A stretch of DNA of 64,000 bases from CAZKXX01 sp964556705. GTDB taxonomy: Bacteria > Acidobacteriota > Terriglobia > UBA7540. The notes below the pieces were generated by a model. The model saw nothing but the letters and a program-made list of their open reading frames with translations. It was not told where the DNA came from and made no database searches. Made by a program: the position numbers and the translations under genes. Where the stretch lies: positions 1-64,000 of the forward strand of contig CAZKXX010000004.1 of assembly GCA_964556705.1 (NCBI GenBank). The letters are read 5' to 3'. Positions 27,171 to 35,906 of this stretch are shown piece by piece (the stretch's first letter is position 1; each line of letters starts with the position of its first letter).

Positions 27171-29588
27171 ATGGATTCCGTCAAGTCAGGGAGGAACAGG
27201 TCCGGCAGCCTACGGAGCGCGTTGTTGGCAGCTTGGCTGACGACTTGTTCCGTCGCTGGTTTTCCTCAGGAGAAGGTCCCGAGCGCGGGCCCGGAAGCGT
27301 TCTTTGCGCGTGCTGTCGAGTTGCACCAGACGGGCGATCTCGACGGTGCCATCCAGAACTATCGCGCCTTTCTCCAGGCCCGTCCCGAAAGTGTGGAGGC
27401 GCGCTCCAACCTGGGTGCCGCCTACGCGCGACAGGGGCGGTTTCAGGAGGCCATCGAGCAGTACCGGACGGCTCTGTCCCTGAACGAGCAGAATCACGCC
27501 ATTCGCTTCAACCTGGGAGTGGCGCACTACAAGGCGGCACAGTTCCGCGAGGCCGCCAACGAACTCTCCAAGGTCGTTGCGGCACAGCCCGGCAATCTCA
27601 ACGCGATCATCCTGCTTTCGGACTGCCATCTGCTCGGCGGCGAATATCGGAAGGTGATTGAACTGCTCAGCCCGCTGGAAAACGCGCAGGGCGACAACCG
27701 CGCCTTCCTTTATGTGCTGGGCACCGCGCTGATCCGCGGCGGTGAAGTTGACCGCGGGCAGCAGGTGATTGACCGGATTCTTCGCCACGGCGATTCCGCC
27801 GAAGCGCACCTGCTGTTGGGGACGGCGCGCCTGACGGCGCGCGATTATCCCGGCGCCGCCGAGGAGTTCCGTCGCGCCATCAAGGCCGCACCCGATTTGC
27901 CGACTGCGCACTCGCTTTACGGCCGCGCCCTGCTGGCCACCGGCGGCCGCGACCAGGCCGTCGCCGCCTTCCGGCGCGAACTGGAGTTGAACCCGATCGA
28001 TTACGACGCGAACCTCTATCTGGGCGTTCTGCTCCGGCAAGACCGTCACGATGCGGAGGCCTTGGGTTACCTCCAACGAGCGCTTGAAATCCGTCCGGGC
28101 GCTCCCGAGGCTCGTTATCAAATCGGGAGCCTCTATCTGGCCATCGGCAACGCGGAGGAGGCGCGGAAGGTCCTCGAGGGTCTGGTCCGTGACATTCCCG
28201 GTTTCGTCGAGGCGCACGTCTCCCTGGCGACGGCCTATTATCGCTTGAAGCGCAAAGAGGACGGCGACCGGCATCGCGCGATCGCGGAGAAGCTGAACGC
28301 GGAGATTCAGGCGCGCGCTCCCGGGGCCTCGGAGGAACTCGGGCCGGCTTACCGCGGCGAAACCTTGCCGGCAGGGCCGCCTTCCACCGGCGGCGCGGAC
28401 GAAATCGCGGCGATGGAAGCGCGGAGTGCGGTTCAAGCCGCGTCTGCGCCTTCACCCTCCCCTTCGCCGCCTGCTGTCAAACCCCGGCCCGTGGCGCAGC
28501 AAATGGAGTCTTTTGAGGAGCTGGCGCAGCGCGCGCACGCCGCGCGCGAAGGCGAGCGCTTCGAAGAAGCCATCAGCCTCTATCAGGAAGCGCTCAAGCT
28601 GCGCCCGACGTGGTCGGAGGGCTGGTGGTACCTGGGAACGCTCTATTACGGGCAGGACCGCTACGACGAAGCGGTGGGGCCGCTGCGGCGGCTGGTGGCG
28701 CTCGAGCCGCAGGGAGGAGCCGGCTGGGCCCTGCTGGGTTTGAGCGAATTTCAGATCCGGGATTACGACCGGGCGCTGGAACATTTGCAGCGAGCGCAAG
28801 CTCTCCGGATCAGCAGCAACCCGCAGCTCTGGCAGGTCGTCCGCTTCCGTCTCGCCCAGCTCTTGACCCGCTTCCAACAATTCGAGGCAGCGACCCTCCA
28901 CTTCCACGCCCTCGTGCGGGACCGCGGGGAGAACCCCTCACTCATCGAGTCGATGGGGATTGCCACCTTGTCCTTGCCTTATTTGCCTGCGGAATTGCCT
29001 CCCGATAAGCGCGAGATGGTGATGCTGGCGGGCCGGGCGCAGTACTATGTGGCGGCGCGCAACATGGAGGAAGCTCGGCGCCTTTTCCTGCAGCTGACGG
29101 GGCAGTATGCGACGACGCCCAACGTCCACTACGCTTACGGCGTCTATCTGCTGCGCGACGCCCACGACGAGGCCATCGAGGAATTCAAGAAGGAGCTGGA
29201 GATTTCACCGGCGCACGTTTCGGCGCGGCTCCAGATCGCTTTTGAGTACCTGCGCCGCGCCGAGCCTCAGCGCGGCCTGCCTTACGCGCGCGAGGCCGCG
29301 CGGCTGGCGCCCCATTCGTTTGCCGCGCGCAACGCCTACGGGCGCTGCCTGCTCGAAACCGGCGACCTGGAGGCCGCCATCCGAGAACTGGAAGAAGGGG
29401 TGCGGCTGGCGCCCGACAGCCCCGAGACCCGCTACGCGCTGGCCCGCGCCTACGCGCGGGCGGGGCGCCGCGAGGACGCGGCGCGCGAGCGGGCCGAATT
29501 CGCAAAGCTGGACAAAATCCGCCGCGGCCTGACGGACGACGCAGGCGGCGATTCCGAGCCGTCGCCCGATCAGCGGCCGCCCATCTGA
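27171..29588 (+). CDS. Large exported tetratricopeptide-repeat protein
   Basis: 805 residues from the ATG at 27171 (an in-frame ATG at 27147 is eight codons upstream). A signal-like segment ('LRSALLAAWLTTCSVAGF') is followed by about ten or more TPR units in two blocks: about 40-390 (for example 'GDLDGAIQNYRAFLQARPES', 'AIEQYRTALSLN') and about 450-790, separated by a Pro/Ala/Ser-rich linker near residues 415-445. It ends with a charged tail. TPR arrays scaffold protein complexes; here the product is probably periplasmic. It heads an operon with the VWA gene (75 bp on) and the CRTAC1-like gene, so a joint role in assembling or displaying surface proteins is inferred. Confidence 0.85.
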   Translation: MDSVKSGRNRSGSLRSALLAAWLTTCSVAGFPQEKVPSAGPEAFFARAVELHQTGDLDGAIQNYRAFLQARPESVEARSNLGAAYARQGRFQEAIEQYRTALSLNEQNHAIRFNLGVAHYKAAQFREAANELSKVVAAQPGNLNAIILLSDCHLLGGEYRKVIELLSPLENAQGDNRAFLYVLGTALIRGGEVDRGQQVIDRILRHGDSAEAHLLLGTARLTARDYPGAAEEFRRAIKAAPDLPTAHSLYGRALLATGGRDQAVAAFRRELELNPIDYDANLYLGVLLRQDRHDAEALGYLQRALEIRPGAPEARYQIGSLYLAIGNAEEARKVLEGLVRDIPGFVEAHVSLATAYYRLKRKEDGDRHRAIAEKLNAEIQARAPGASEELGPAYRGETLPAGPPSTGGADEIAAMEARSAVQAASAPSPSPSPPAVKPRPVAQQMESFEELAQRAHAAREGERFEEAISLYQEALKLRPTWSEGWWYLGTLYYGQDRYDEAVGPLRRLVALEPQGGAGWALLGLSEFQIRDYDRALEHLQRAQALRISSNPQLWQVVRFRLAQLLTRFQQFEAATLHFHALVRDRGENPSLIESMGIATLSLPYLPAELPPDKREMVMLAGRAQYYVAARNMEEARRLFLQLTGQYATTPNVHYAYGVYLLRDAHDEAIEEFKKELEISPAHVSARLQIAFEYLRRAEPQRGLPYAREAARLAPHSFAARNAYGRCLLETGDLEAAIRELEEGVRLAPDSPETRYALARAYARAGRREDAARERAEFAKLDKIRRGLTDDAGGDSEPSPDQRPPI

Positions 29589-29662
29589 GTATTTCTTGCG
29601 CGGCGAGGGAGATTCATTCAGGGAAGTCGCCCGGAAGCAAATCTGATTGCAGGAAGGTCAGC

Positions 29663-31840
29663 ATGCGATTCAAAAGCACAGATTCCGGTTGCTCCAAGGG
29701 TATCTTGCTCGTAGTCCTCCTCCTGACGCTCGGCCTCTTCAGCGGGCTGGCGGGGCCGCAGGCCGGACAGGGTCCGGGTCAGAGACAGGAAACGATTCAG
29801 ATCGTGGCCGAAGAAGTTCTTCTGGACATCGTGGCTCGGGACAAGCGCGGCCGTCCGGTCCGCGACCTCCGTCAGGATGAAATCGAGGTCTTCGAGGACG
29901 GCGTGAAGCAGCAAATCAGCTCCTTCCGTATCGTCGAGGGCCGGCTGGAGGCGGCCGACCCTTCCCAACCGGCCGAGCCGGTCGATCCTCTGGGTCACGT
30001 GAACCTGGTGACACTGGTCTTCGAACGCCTCAGCACGGAAGGGCGGGTCTTAGCTCGCCAGGCCTCACTGGACTTGCTGGCCACAGAACTCCCGCGCAAC
30101 ACGTACGTGGCGGTGTTTACTATCGACCTGCGGCTCTACATCCTCCAGCACTTCACGAAGGACCTCGACAAGCTTCGCGCGGCCGTGGATCGGGCGACGA
30201 GCGGCGGCTACACGACGTTCATTTCGGAATCGGACGCCATTCAGCGCGAGCTGGAAACCGCGACCGCGGCCCAGGCGGGCGGGGAAGCGGCGGCCAGCGC
30301 GATCGGTCCCGGCGCCGCTCCTTCGGGCGGGATGGGAGGCGACTTCGCCGAGGCGGCCATGGCGCGGATGGCTTTGAGCATGCTTCGGTACGCAGAGTCC
30401 ATGCAACGCGAGCAACAGGGGCGCACCTCGATCTTCTCCTTGCTGTCGCTGGTGCGCGAGCAACGATTGTTGCCGGGCCGCAAGACTCTTGTTTATTTTT
30501 CCGAGGGCCTCGTCGTCACCCCCGCTCAGGTTGACTACCTCCGTTCGACGATCAGCGCCGCGAACCGCTCCAACGTGAGCGTCTATGCGGTGGATGCCCG
30601 CGGACTGTTGACCAGCGGGCAAAATCTGTCGGCTCAGTCGATGTTGACGGACGCGACCGATGCCAGCCGCTCGCAGGTGAGCCGCCAGGGAGGAGCCGTG
30701 ACGCGCGCCGACGTCATGGCGGCGGAAACGGCCGAGGCCAGTCTGCGGGCCAACACCCAGGAGACTCTTTCCGACCTCTCCACAAGCACCGGCGGCTTTC
30801 TCATCGCCAATTCCAACGACCTGCGCATCGGAGTGCAGCGCATCACGGAGGACATCCTCGGCTACTATGCAGTGTCATACCGTCCGCAGAACCCGAAGTA
30901 CGATGCGAGCTTCCGGAAGATCACCGTGCGCGTGAATCGCCGAGGCGTGCAACTCCAGACGCGTTCCGGCTACTTCGCCCTGCCGCCCGGCGATGCCGGG
31001 ACGGCGCTGCCGCACGAAGTGCCCCTCCTGACGGTCCTCAATACGAATCCTCTGCCCCTGGACTTCGAGCATCGCACCGCAACGCTGCACTTTGACAGGG
31101 ACGAAAACGGGGTGCGACACTCGCTGATCATTGAGGCGCCGCTTTCCAATTTCGCGTTCCAAACGGACAAGAAAAGGAAAGTCTATTCCTGTAACTTTTC
31201 GATTCTCGCGCTCATTAAGGATGCCCAGGGGCGCATCGTGGGAAAGTTCAGCCAGAACTACCCGCTCGAGGGCCCGCTGGATCGCCTCGAGATGCTCCGG
31301 AAGGGCAAGGTGGTTTTCACGCGCGACTTTACGCTGCCTCCGGGCCCATACACCCTGGAGACGGCGGCCACCGATGCCCTGAGCGGGAAGGCCAGCGCGC
31401 GCCGCTCGACGCTGAAAGTGGATGACCCGAGTGACGCGGTGGGCCTGAGCAGCGTGGCGATCATCCGCCGAGTGGACCAGGTTGACCCCGAAGATACAAA
31501 CTTGGCGGACCCGCTCCGCTATCAGGACAAGCGCATCATTCCGAACCTGGGCGACCCGATTCCGAAGGCGTCCGGCGGAGGCCTGGGGCTTTACTTCGTT
31601 GTGTATCCCTCGCCTTCGGCTCCGAGCGCCCCTCGGCTGGCGGTCCAGTTCATCCTCGACGGCAAATTGGTCGCGCAGGCGTCGCCCGAGCTTCCTCCGC
31701 CGGACAAGCAAGGGCGCATCGCTTACGTGGGAACGCTCCCGCTGGACGCGTTCCCGCCCGGCCAGTACCAGATCCGCGCCGTCGTCCGGCAGGGCAATGC
31801 CGGCGCGGAAGAACAGGCGCTGGTCACGATTAGTCCCTAG
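29663..31840 (+). CDS. Large VWFA-related Acidobacterial-type protein with degenerate MIDAS
   Basis: 725 residues: signal/anchor segment (about 13-31, 'ILLVVLLLTLGLF'), the beta pre-domain ('IQIVAEEVLLDIVARDKRGR', 'EIEVFEDGVKQQISSF'), a VWA-like fold about 105-410, then a beta-sandwich-rich C-terminal half (about 440-725). The MIDAS position reads 'VTLVFERLSTEG', without DxSxS, so metal-dependent binding of the classical kind is unlikely; this distinguishes it from the two VWA proteins at 719-2747. A Gly/Ala-rich insert lies near residues 195-225. It is the middle gene of the TPR-VWA-CRTAC1 operon; the next gene starts 20 bp after its stop. Function unknown. Confidence 0.85.
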   Translation: MRFKSTDSGCSKGILLVVLLLTLGLFSGLAGPQAGQGPGQRQETIQIVAEEVLLDIVARDKRGRPVRDLRQDEIEVFEDGVKQQISSFRIVEGRLEAADPSQPAEPVDPLGHVNLVTLVFERLSTEGRVLARQASLDLLATELPRNTYVAVFTIDLRLYILQHFTKDLDKLRAAVDRATSGGYTTFISESDAIQRELETATAAQAGGEAAASAIGPGAAPSGGMGGDFAEAAMARMALSMLRYAESMQREQQGRTSIFSLLSLVREQRLLPGRKTLVYFSEGLVVTPAQVDYLRSTISAANRSNVSVYAVDARGLLTSGQNLSAQSMLTDATDASRSQVSRQGGAVTRADVMAAETAEASLRANTQETLSDLSTSTGGFLIANSNDLRIGVQRITEDILGYYAVSYRPQNPKYDASFRKITVRVNRRGVQLQTRSGYFALPPGDAGTALPHEVPLLTVLNTNPLPLDFEHRTATLHFDRDENGVRHSLIIEAPLSNFAFQTDKKRKVYSCNFSILALIKDAQGRIVGKFSQNYPLEGPLDRLEMLRKGKVVFTRDFTLPPGPYTLETAATDALSGKASARRSTLKVDDPSDAVGLSSVAIIRRVDQVDPEDTNLADPLRYQDKRIIPNLGDPIPKASGGGLGLYFVVYPSPSAPSAPRLAVQFILDGKLVAQASPELPPPDKQGRIAYVGTLPLDAFPPGQYQIRAVVRQGNAGAEEQALVTISP

Positions 31841-31860
31841 GTCGAGGTGTTTGAGACCCC

Positions 31861-33618
31861 ATGGTATCCAAGGGTTCCCGATTTTCCCGGTATTCGCGAC
31901 GGGCGTTCCTGAGGGCGGCCGGATTGGGTGGTGCGGCCGCCCTTTTCGCTCCCCGCTGGCCGCGCTGGCTCCGGGCGGCCGAGAGCGCCGCCTTTCCGCC
32001 GGCGTTCGAAGAGATGTCACTTCAGAAGGCCGGCATCGACTGGGTGCATGACAACGCCATGTCCGATGAACGGTATCTGCCGGAGACCGTCGGCTCCGGC
32101 TGCGCGTTCTTCGACTACGACAACGACGGCTGGATGGACATCTACTTCGTGAACAGCGGCCCCTGCGACTTCTTCAACCCCGCCCAGCCGCTGCGCAACG
32201 CGCTCTACAAGAACAACCGCGACGGCACGTTCACGGACGTGACGGCGAAGGCGGGTGTGCCCGGCGGGACCTTCGGCATGGGCGTGGCCGTCGGGGATTA
32301 CGACAACGACGGCTGGCCGGACATGCTCGTTACGTCCTACGGCCGCTGTATTCTCTATCACAACAACGGCGACGGAACGTTTACCGATGTGACCGACAGG
32401 GCGGGCGTGGCCGCGCCCGGCTGGACCACCAGCGCCGTCTGGTTCGATTACAACAACGACGGCCTGCTCGATCTCTTCGTCTGCAGCTTCGTCGAGTTCG
32501 GCCTGAACAAGCACATCTTCTGCGGCGACAACGCGCTCGGGCGGCGCTACTACTGCATCCCGCGCGTCTTCAAGCCCACACCCAGCCTGCTGTTCCGCAA
32601 CAACGGCGACGGGACGTTTACCGAAGTCAGCAAAGGCACCGACATCGCCCGCGCCATGGGGAAGGCGCTGGGCGTGGTGGCGACCGACATCAACAACGAC
32701 GGCCTGATGGACCTTTTCGTTGCCAACGACACGGTGCAGAACTTCCTCTTCGTGAACCGGGGCAACGGGAAGTGGGAAGAGATCGCGCTTCAGGCCGAAG
32801 TGGGCTTCAGCGCCAACGGCCAGCCGCGCTCCGGCATGGGCGTGGACGCCGCCGACTTCGACAACGACGGCTGGCAGGATCTCTTCGTCGCCAACGTGGA
32901 CCAGGAAATGTTCTCCATCTACCGCAACATGGGCGACGAGTTCTTCACCGATATGGCGCACCCGCTGGGCATCGCGCAGGCCACGCGCCTGCTGAGCGGC
33001 TGGGGACTGAAGTTCTTCGACTACGACAACGACGGTGACCTCGACCTGTTCCTCGCCAACGGCCATCCCGACGACATGATCGAGCAGTATTCGACGCAGG
33101 TGAAGTACGCGATGCCGCTGCTCCTGTTCCGCAACACCGGCGGCGGCATGATGAACGTGAGCGAAGAGGCCGGACCGGTCTTCCAGAAAGACTTCTGCGC
33201 GCGCGGGCTCGCCATCGGCGACTACAACAACGACGGCGCCGTGGACGTCGTGGTCTCGAACAACGGCGGGCCGCCCCTGCTGCTGCGCAACCACGCGGGC
33301 AACGGCAACCACTGGCTCGGCGTGCGGCTCGTCGGCGCCAAGTGCAACCGCGACGCCATCGGCGCGATCGTGCGCTGGAAAGCGGGCGACCTCGAACGAC
33401 AGCGCATGCTCAACGGCGGGGGAAGTTATCTCTCCTACCACGACCCGCGCGTAGTGCTCGGCATCGGCGAGCGGAAGAAGTTCGATTGGGTCGAGATCCA
33501 ATGGCCACAGCCGAGCGGACGCGTCGAGCGTTTCACCGACCTGCCGATTGACCGCTACATCACGATCGTCGAAGGCGAAGGCCTCAAGCCCTGGGAGAAC
33601 GGCCGGGCGATGGGTTAA
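31861..33618 (+). CDS. Tat-exported CRTAC1-like FG-GAP/VCBS and ASPIC/UnbV protein
   Basis: 585 residues. The N-terminus has a twin-arginine signal (SRRAFLRAAGLGG) so the folded protein is exported. The body holds seven Ca-binding loops of the D-[YFI]-[DN]-N-D-G type (for example DYDNDGWMD, DYNNDGLLD, DINNDGLMD, DFDNDGWQD, DYDNDGDLD), each with an FG-GAP-like blade, consistent with a beta-propeller. The C-terminal ~110 residues match ASPIC/UnbV ('NHWLGVRLVG', 'GGGSYLSYHDPRVVLGIG', 'VEIQWPQPSGRVE'). Such CRTAC1 homologues commonly accompany TPR and TonB-receptor genes in Acidobacteria; the biochemical role is unknown. Last gene of the TPR-VWA-CRTAC1 operon. Confidence 0.93.
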   Translation: MVSKGSRFSRYSRRAFLRAAGLGGAAALFAPRWPRWLRAAESAAFPPAFEEMSLQKAGIDWVHDNAMSDERYLPETVGSGCAFFDYDNDGWMDIYFVNSGPCDFFNPAQPLRNALYKNNRDGTFTDVTAKAGVPGGTFGMGVAVGDYDNDGWPDMLVTSYGRCILYHNNGDGTFTDVTDRAGVAAPGWTTSAVWFDYNNDGLLDLFVCSFVEFGLNKHIFCGDNALGRRYYCIPRVFKPTPSLLFRNNGDGTFTEVSKGTDIARAMGKALGVVATDINNDGLMDLFVANDTVQNFLFVNRGNGKWEEIALQAEVGFSANGQPRSGMGVDAADFDNDGWQDLFVANVDQEMFSIYRNMGDEFFTDMAHPLGIAQATRLLSGWGLKFFDYDNDGDLDLFLANGHPDDMIEQYSTQVKYAMPLLLFRNTGGGMMNVSEEAGPVFQKDFCARGLAIGDYNNDGAVDVVVSNNGGPPLLLRNHAGNGNHWLGVRLVGAKCNRDAIGAIVRWKAGDLERQRMLNGGGSYLSYHDPRVVLGIGERKKFDWVEIQWPQPSGRVERFTDLPIDRYITIVEGEGLKPWENGRAMG

Positions 33619-34086
33619 CCCAGCCTCTTCATGGGGCGGGGAAGAGTGTCTCAGTGGTCGCCACGGTCTCACGAGGCCGGGCAGGCCGGACGGGGAACCG
33701 GCAGAGGCGAAGAAAAAGCGAAACACGCTTGGCGCGGGGCCTCATCCCGCGCGTCTCGGGACACTCGGCCGCCTCCTCAGCACCCAAGAAAATCACCACT
33801 TAGCGGGGCGAAGCGGCTCTCCGTCTTTCGCAAGGCGCGCATCCTGCGGAACAATCTGTTCGGCGTGGATATCGACCCGCCGGCGGTCGAAATCACCATG
33901 ATGAGCCTGTACCTCAAGGCACTGGAAGGCGAGCGGTCGCAACTTCCGCCCAAACACTCGCTCCTGCCGGAATTGAAATACAACATCGTCTGCGGGAATT
34001 CGCTGATCGGCCCGGATATCTACGACCAGGGCGTGCTGTTCGCCGACGCCGAGCGCGAGCGCATCAACGTCTTCGATTGGTACGGT

Positions 34087-34226
34087 GTAGCGCAGGGCCC
34101 GTTCTCCGGCCCTTCCAGGCGGCACGCGTTCGGTGCCGCCACAACAGGAATCCCTTCGTGTGCGCGCCGCTGAAGAACGCGACGCGCTGGAAAAGCCGCA
34201 AGGCTGGAAAGCGAGCCTTGCGCTAC
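34087..34226. mobile_element. 140-bp MITE-like element with ~26-bp imperfect inverted ends
   Basis: Left end GTAGCGCAGGGCCCGTTCTC and the reverse complement of the right end GTAGCGCAAGGCTCGCTTTC agree at most positions, differing almost only by transitions, over about 26 bp. It lies exactly where the methylase coding sequence is interrupted: INVFDW upstream and PDIMRAGDFDCV downstream are normally only a few residues apart. It has no coding capacity of its own. I could not identify a target-site duplication with confidence. Confidence 0.6.
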
Positions 34227-35465
34227 CGCCTACCATCCCCGACATCATGCGCGCCGGCGACTTCGATTGCGTCATCGCAAATCTCCCTTATGTGCGGATG
34301 GAGGAATTCAAGAACATCAAGACGTACCTCAAATCGCATTTTGTTTCGCACGATGAGCGCTCAGACCTCTATGTGTACCTCGTAGAACAAGCGCATCGCG
34401 TTCTCAGGAATGAAGGTCGTTTCGGCATGATTGTATCGAACAAGTTCTTACGGCCAAACTACGGGAAGCCTCTGCGTGACTTTCTGAACTCAACAGCGGA
34501 TATTGAACGCGTTACCGACCTGGCGGGGCTGCCTGAGTTCCCAGGCGCAACCGTTCGGACGGTTGTTCTCATAACGACACGGTCAAACAGCAAGAAGGGG
34601 CCAGTGCAGTATTCTCCGCCGATCGGCTTGCAGACCTTTGCGCAGATTGAAGGTGGCTCAATGAGTTTGGAGGAGGCCGCGGCGTCGACGGCTTATGAGG
34701 TTCCCAAAGGAGCGTTGTCCGAGGCTGTGTGGAGTTTCGCCAGGCCCGAAGTACATGCTCTTCTCAAGCGCCTTGCGGAGAAGTGGACGCCGCTTGTCCA
34801 GTACTGCGACGGGAAGATATGCATGGGCGTAAAGTCCGGACTCAGCGAGGCATTTGTCATAGACGGGGAACAACGGGCCGCGATTATTAGACGGAATCGC
34901 CGAGCGCAGGAGATTATCAAGCCGTTGTTGAATGGGCGTGATATCCGACGCTACCAGGTCGAACGAAAGGCGCAGTTTCTGATCTACACCTACCATGGCC
35001 TGAATATCGAACGGTACCCTGGCATCCTCAAGCACTTGAAACCGTTCAGGGCACAGTTGGAAAACGCGCCACAGAACAAAATTGGTACGAACTACAACAG
35101 CCGCAGTTGAACTTTGCCAAGTACATGGACGAGCCGAAGATCATCTTTCCGGATATTGCGACTACTCCACGGTTTGCGATGGACGAAGTCGGCCACTACG
35201 GATCGAACACGACATACTTTATTCCTCTGCGCGACTTCTACTTACTCGGTTTGTTGAACTCAGCATTAGGACGCTTCTATTTCAGCACTGTTTGCGCCGG
35301 TCTTGAGGGTTCGGGGGAAACGTATCTTCGATTCTTCGGCCACTACCTTGAGGGGTTTCCAGTCCGCACGATCAACTTCTCCGACCCGGCGGACAAGGCG
35401 CGGCACGACAAGCTGGTCGAGCTGGTCGAGCGGATGCTGGAGTTGAACAAGCGGAAGGGCGCGCT

Positions 35466-35758
35466 GTAGCGGCGACGTGTCGTCGCCGAGCCGGCGAGCA
35501 TAGCTCGCCGCTACAGGCGAGATCTTCGGGCGAGCATGGGGTTGTAGCGGCGACGTGTCGTCGCCGAGCCGGCGAGCATAGCTCGCCGCTACAGGCGAGA
35601 TCTTCGGGCGAGCATGGGGTTGTAGCGGCGACGTGTCGTCGCCGAAACGGCGAGCATAGCTCGCCGCTACAAGCGAGATCTTCGGGCGAGCATGGGGTTG
35701 TAGCGGCGACGTGTCGTCGCCGCTACAGCATTTCGTCGAGCATAGCTCGCCGCTACAG
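35466..35758. repeat. Tandem array of a 78-bp palindromic unit (three full, one partial)
   Basis: Units start at 35466, 35544 and 35622, each 78 bp and nearly identical, with a diverged shortened fourth copy at 35700-35758. Each unit is a 49-bp palindromic element (GTAGCGGCGAC...CTCGCCGCTAC, with internal GGCGAC/GTCGCC and GGCGAGC/GCTCGCC hairpins) plus a 29-bp spacer. The array separates 'NKRKGAL' from 'LERAIASTDAEID' of the methylase C-terminus, and its first TAG is the stop codon of the upstream piece. Confidence 0.9.
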
Positions 35759-35906
35759 TTGGAGCGCGCGATCGCCTCGACCGACGCGGAAATCGACGAC
35801 CCGGTTTACCACCTGTATGGCGGTGTCTTTGTCTCCTGCTGGTTGGATTTTTCTAGCGATTGAAAATCCGGGCGCGGAAGGGCAAACTGTGGGGACGAGT
35901 CTGGGA

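Larger units (their letters stand above)
33811..35863 (+). pseudogene. Decayed type IIG (Eco57I-like) restriction-modification enzyme
   Basis: Only the methyltransferase and specificity parts remain; the N-terminal nuclease region and the first MTase motifs are absent. Pieces in order: 'ILRNNLFGVDIDPPAVEIT' (frame 1, ends 34173), the catalytic-type motif NLPYVRME with 'GRFGMIVSNKFL' (frame 2, to 35108), 'NWYELQQPQ...DEPKIIFPDI' and 'LLGLLNSALGRFYF' (frame 1, to 35469), then the C-terminal end 'LERAIASTDAEIDDPVYHLYG' (35756-35823, frame 2). The breaks are a 140-bp element (34087-34226), a one-base loss in an A run (35061-35064) and a 78-bp repeat array (35466-35758). Base composition between 34230 and 35460 is visibly less GC-rich than the surroundings, suggesting acquisition by transfer. 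Motif IV is NLPY instead of NPPY. The pieces cannot form a working enzyme. Confidence 0.85.

Noticed and set aside
33619..33810. Separate small gene between the CRTAC1 gene and the methylase remnant
   Set aside because: The open frame from 33631 has an Arg/Gly/Ser-rich, non-conserved N-terminal part and becomes protein-like only where methylase homology begins.
35466..35758. CRISPR-like array
   Set aside because: Units are 78 bp, the whole unit repeats including the 'spacer', and there are no cas genes; it is a tandem palindromic repeat.
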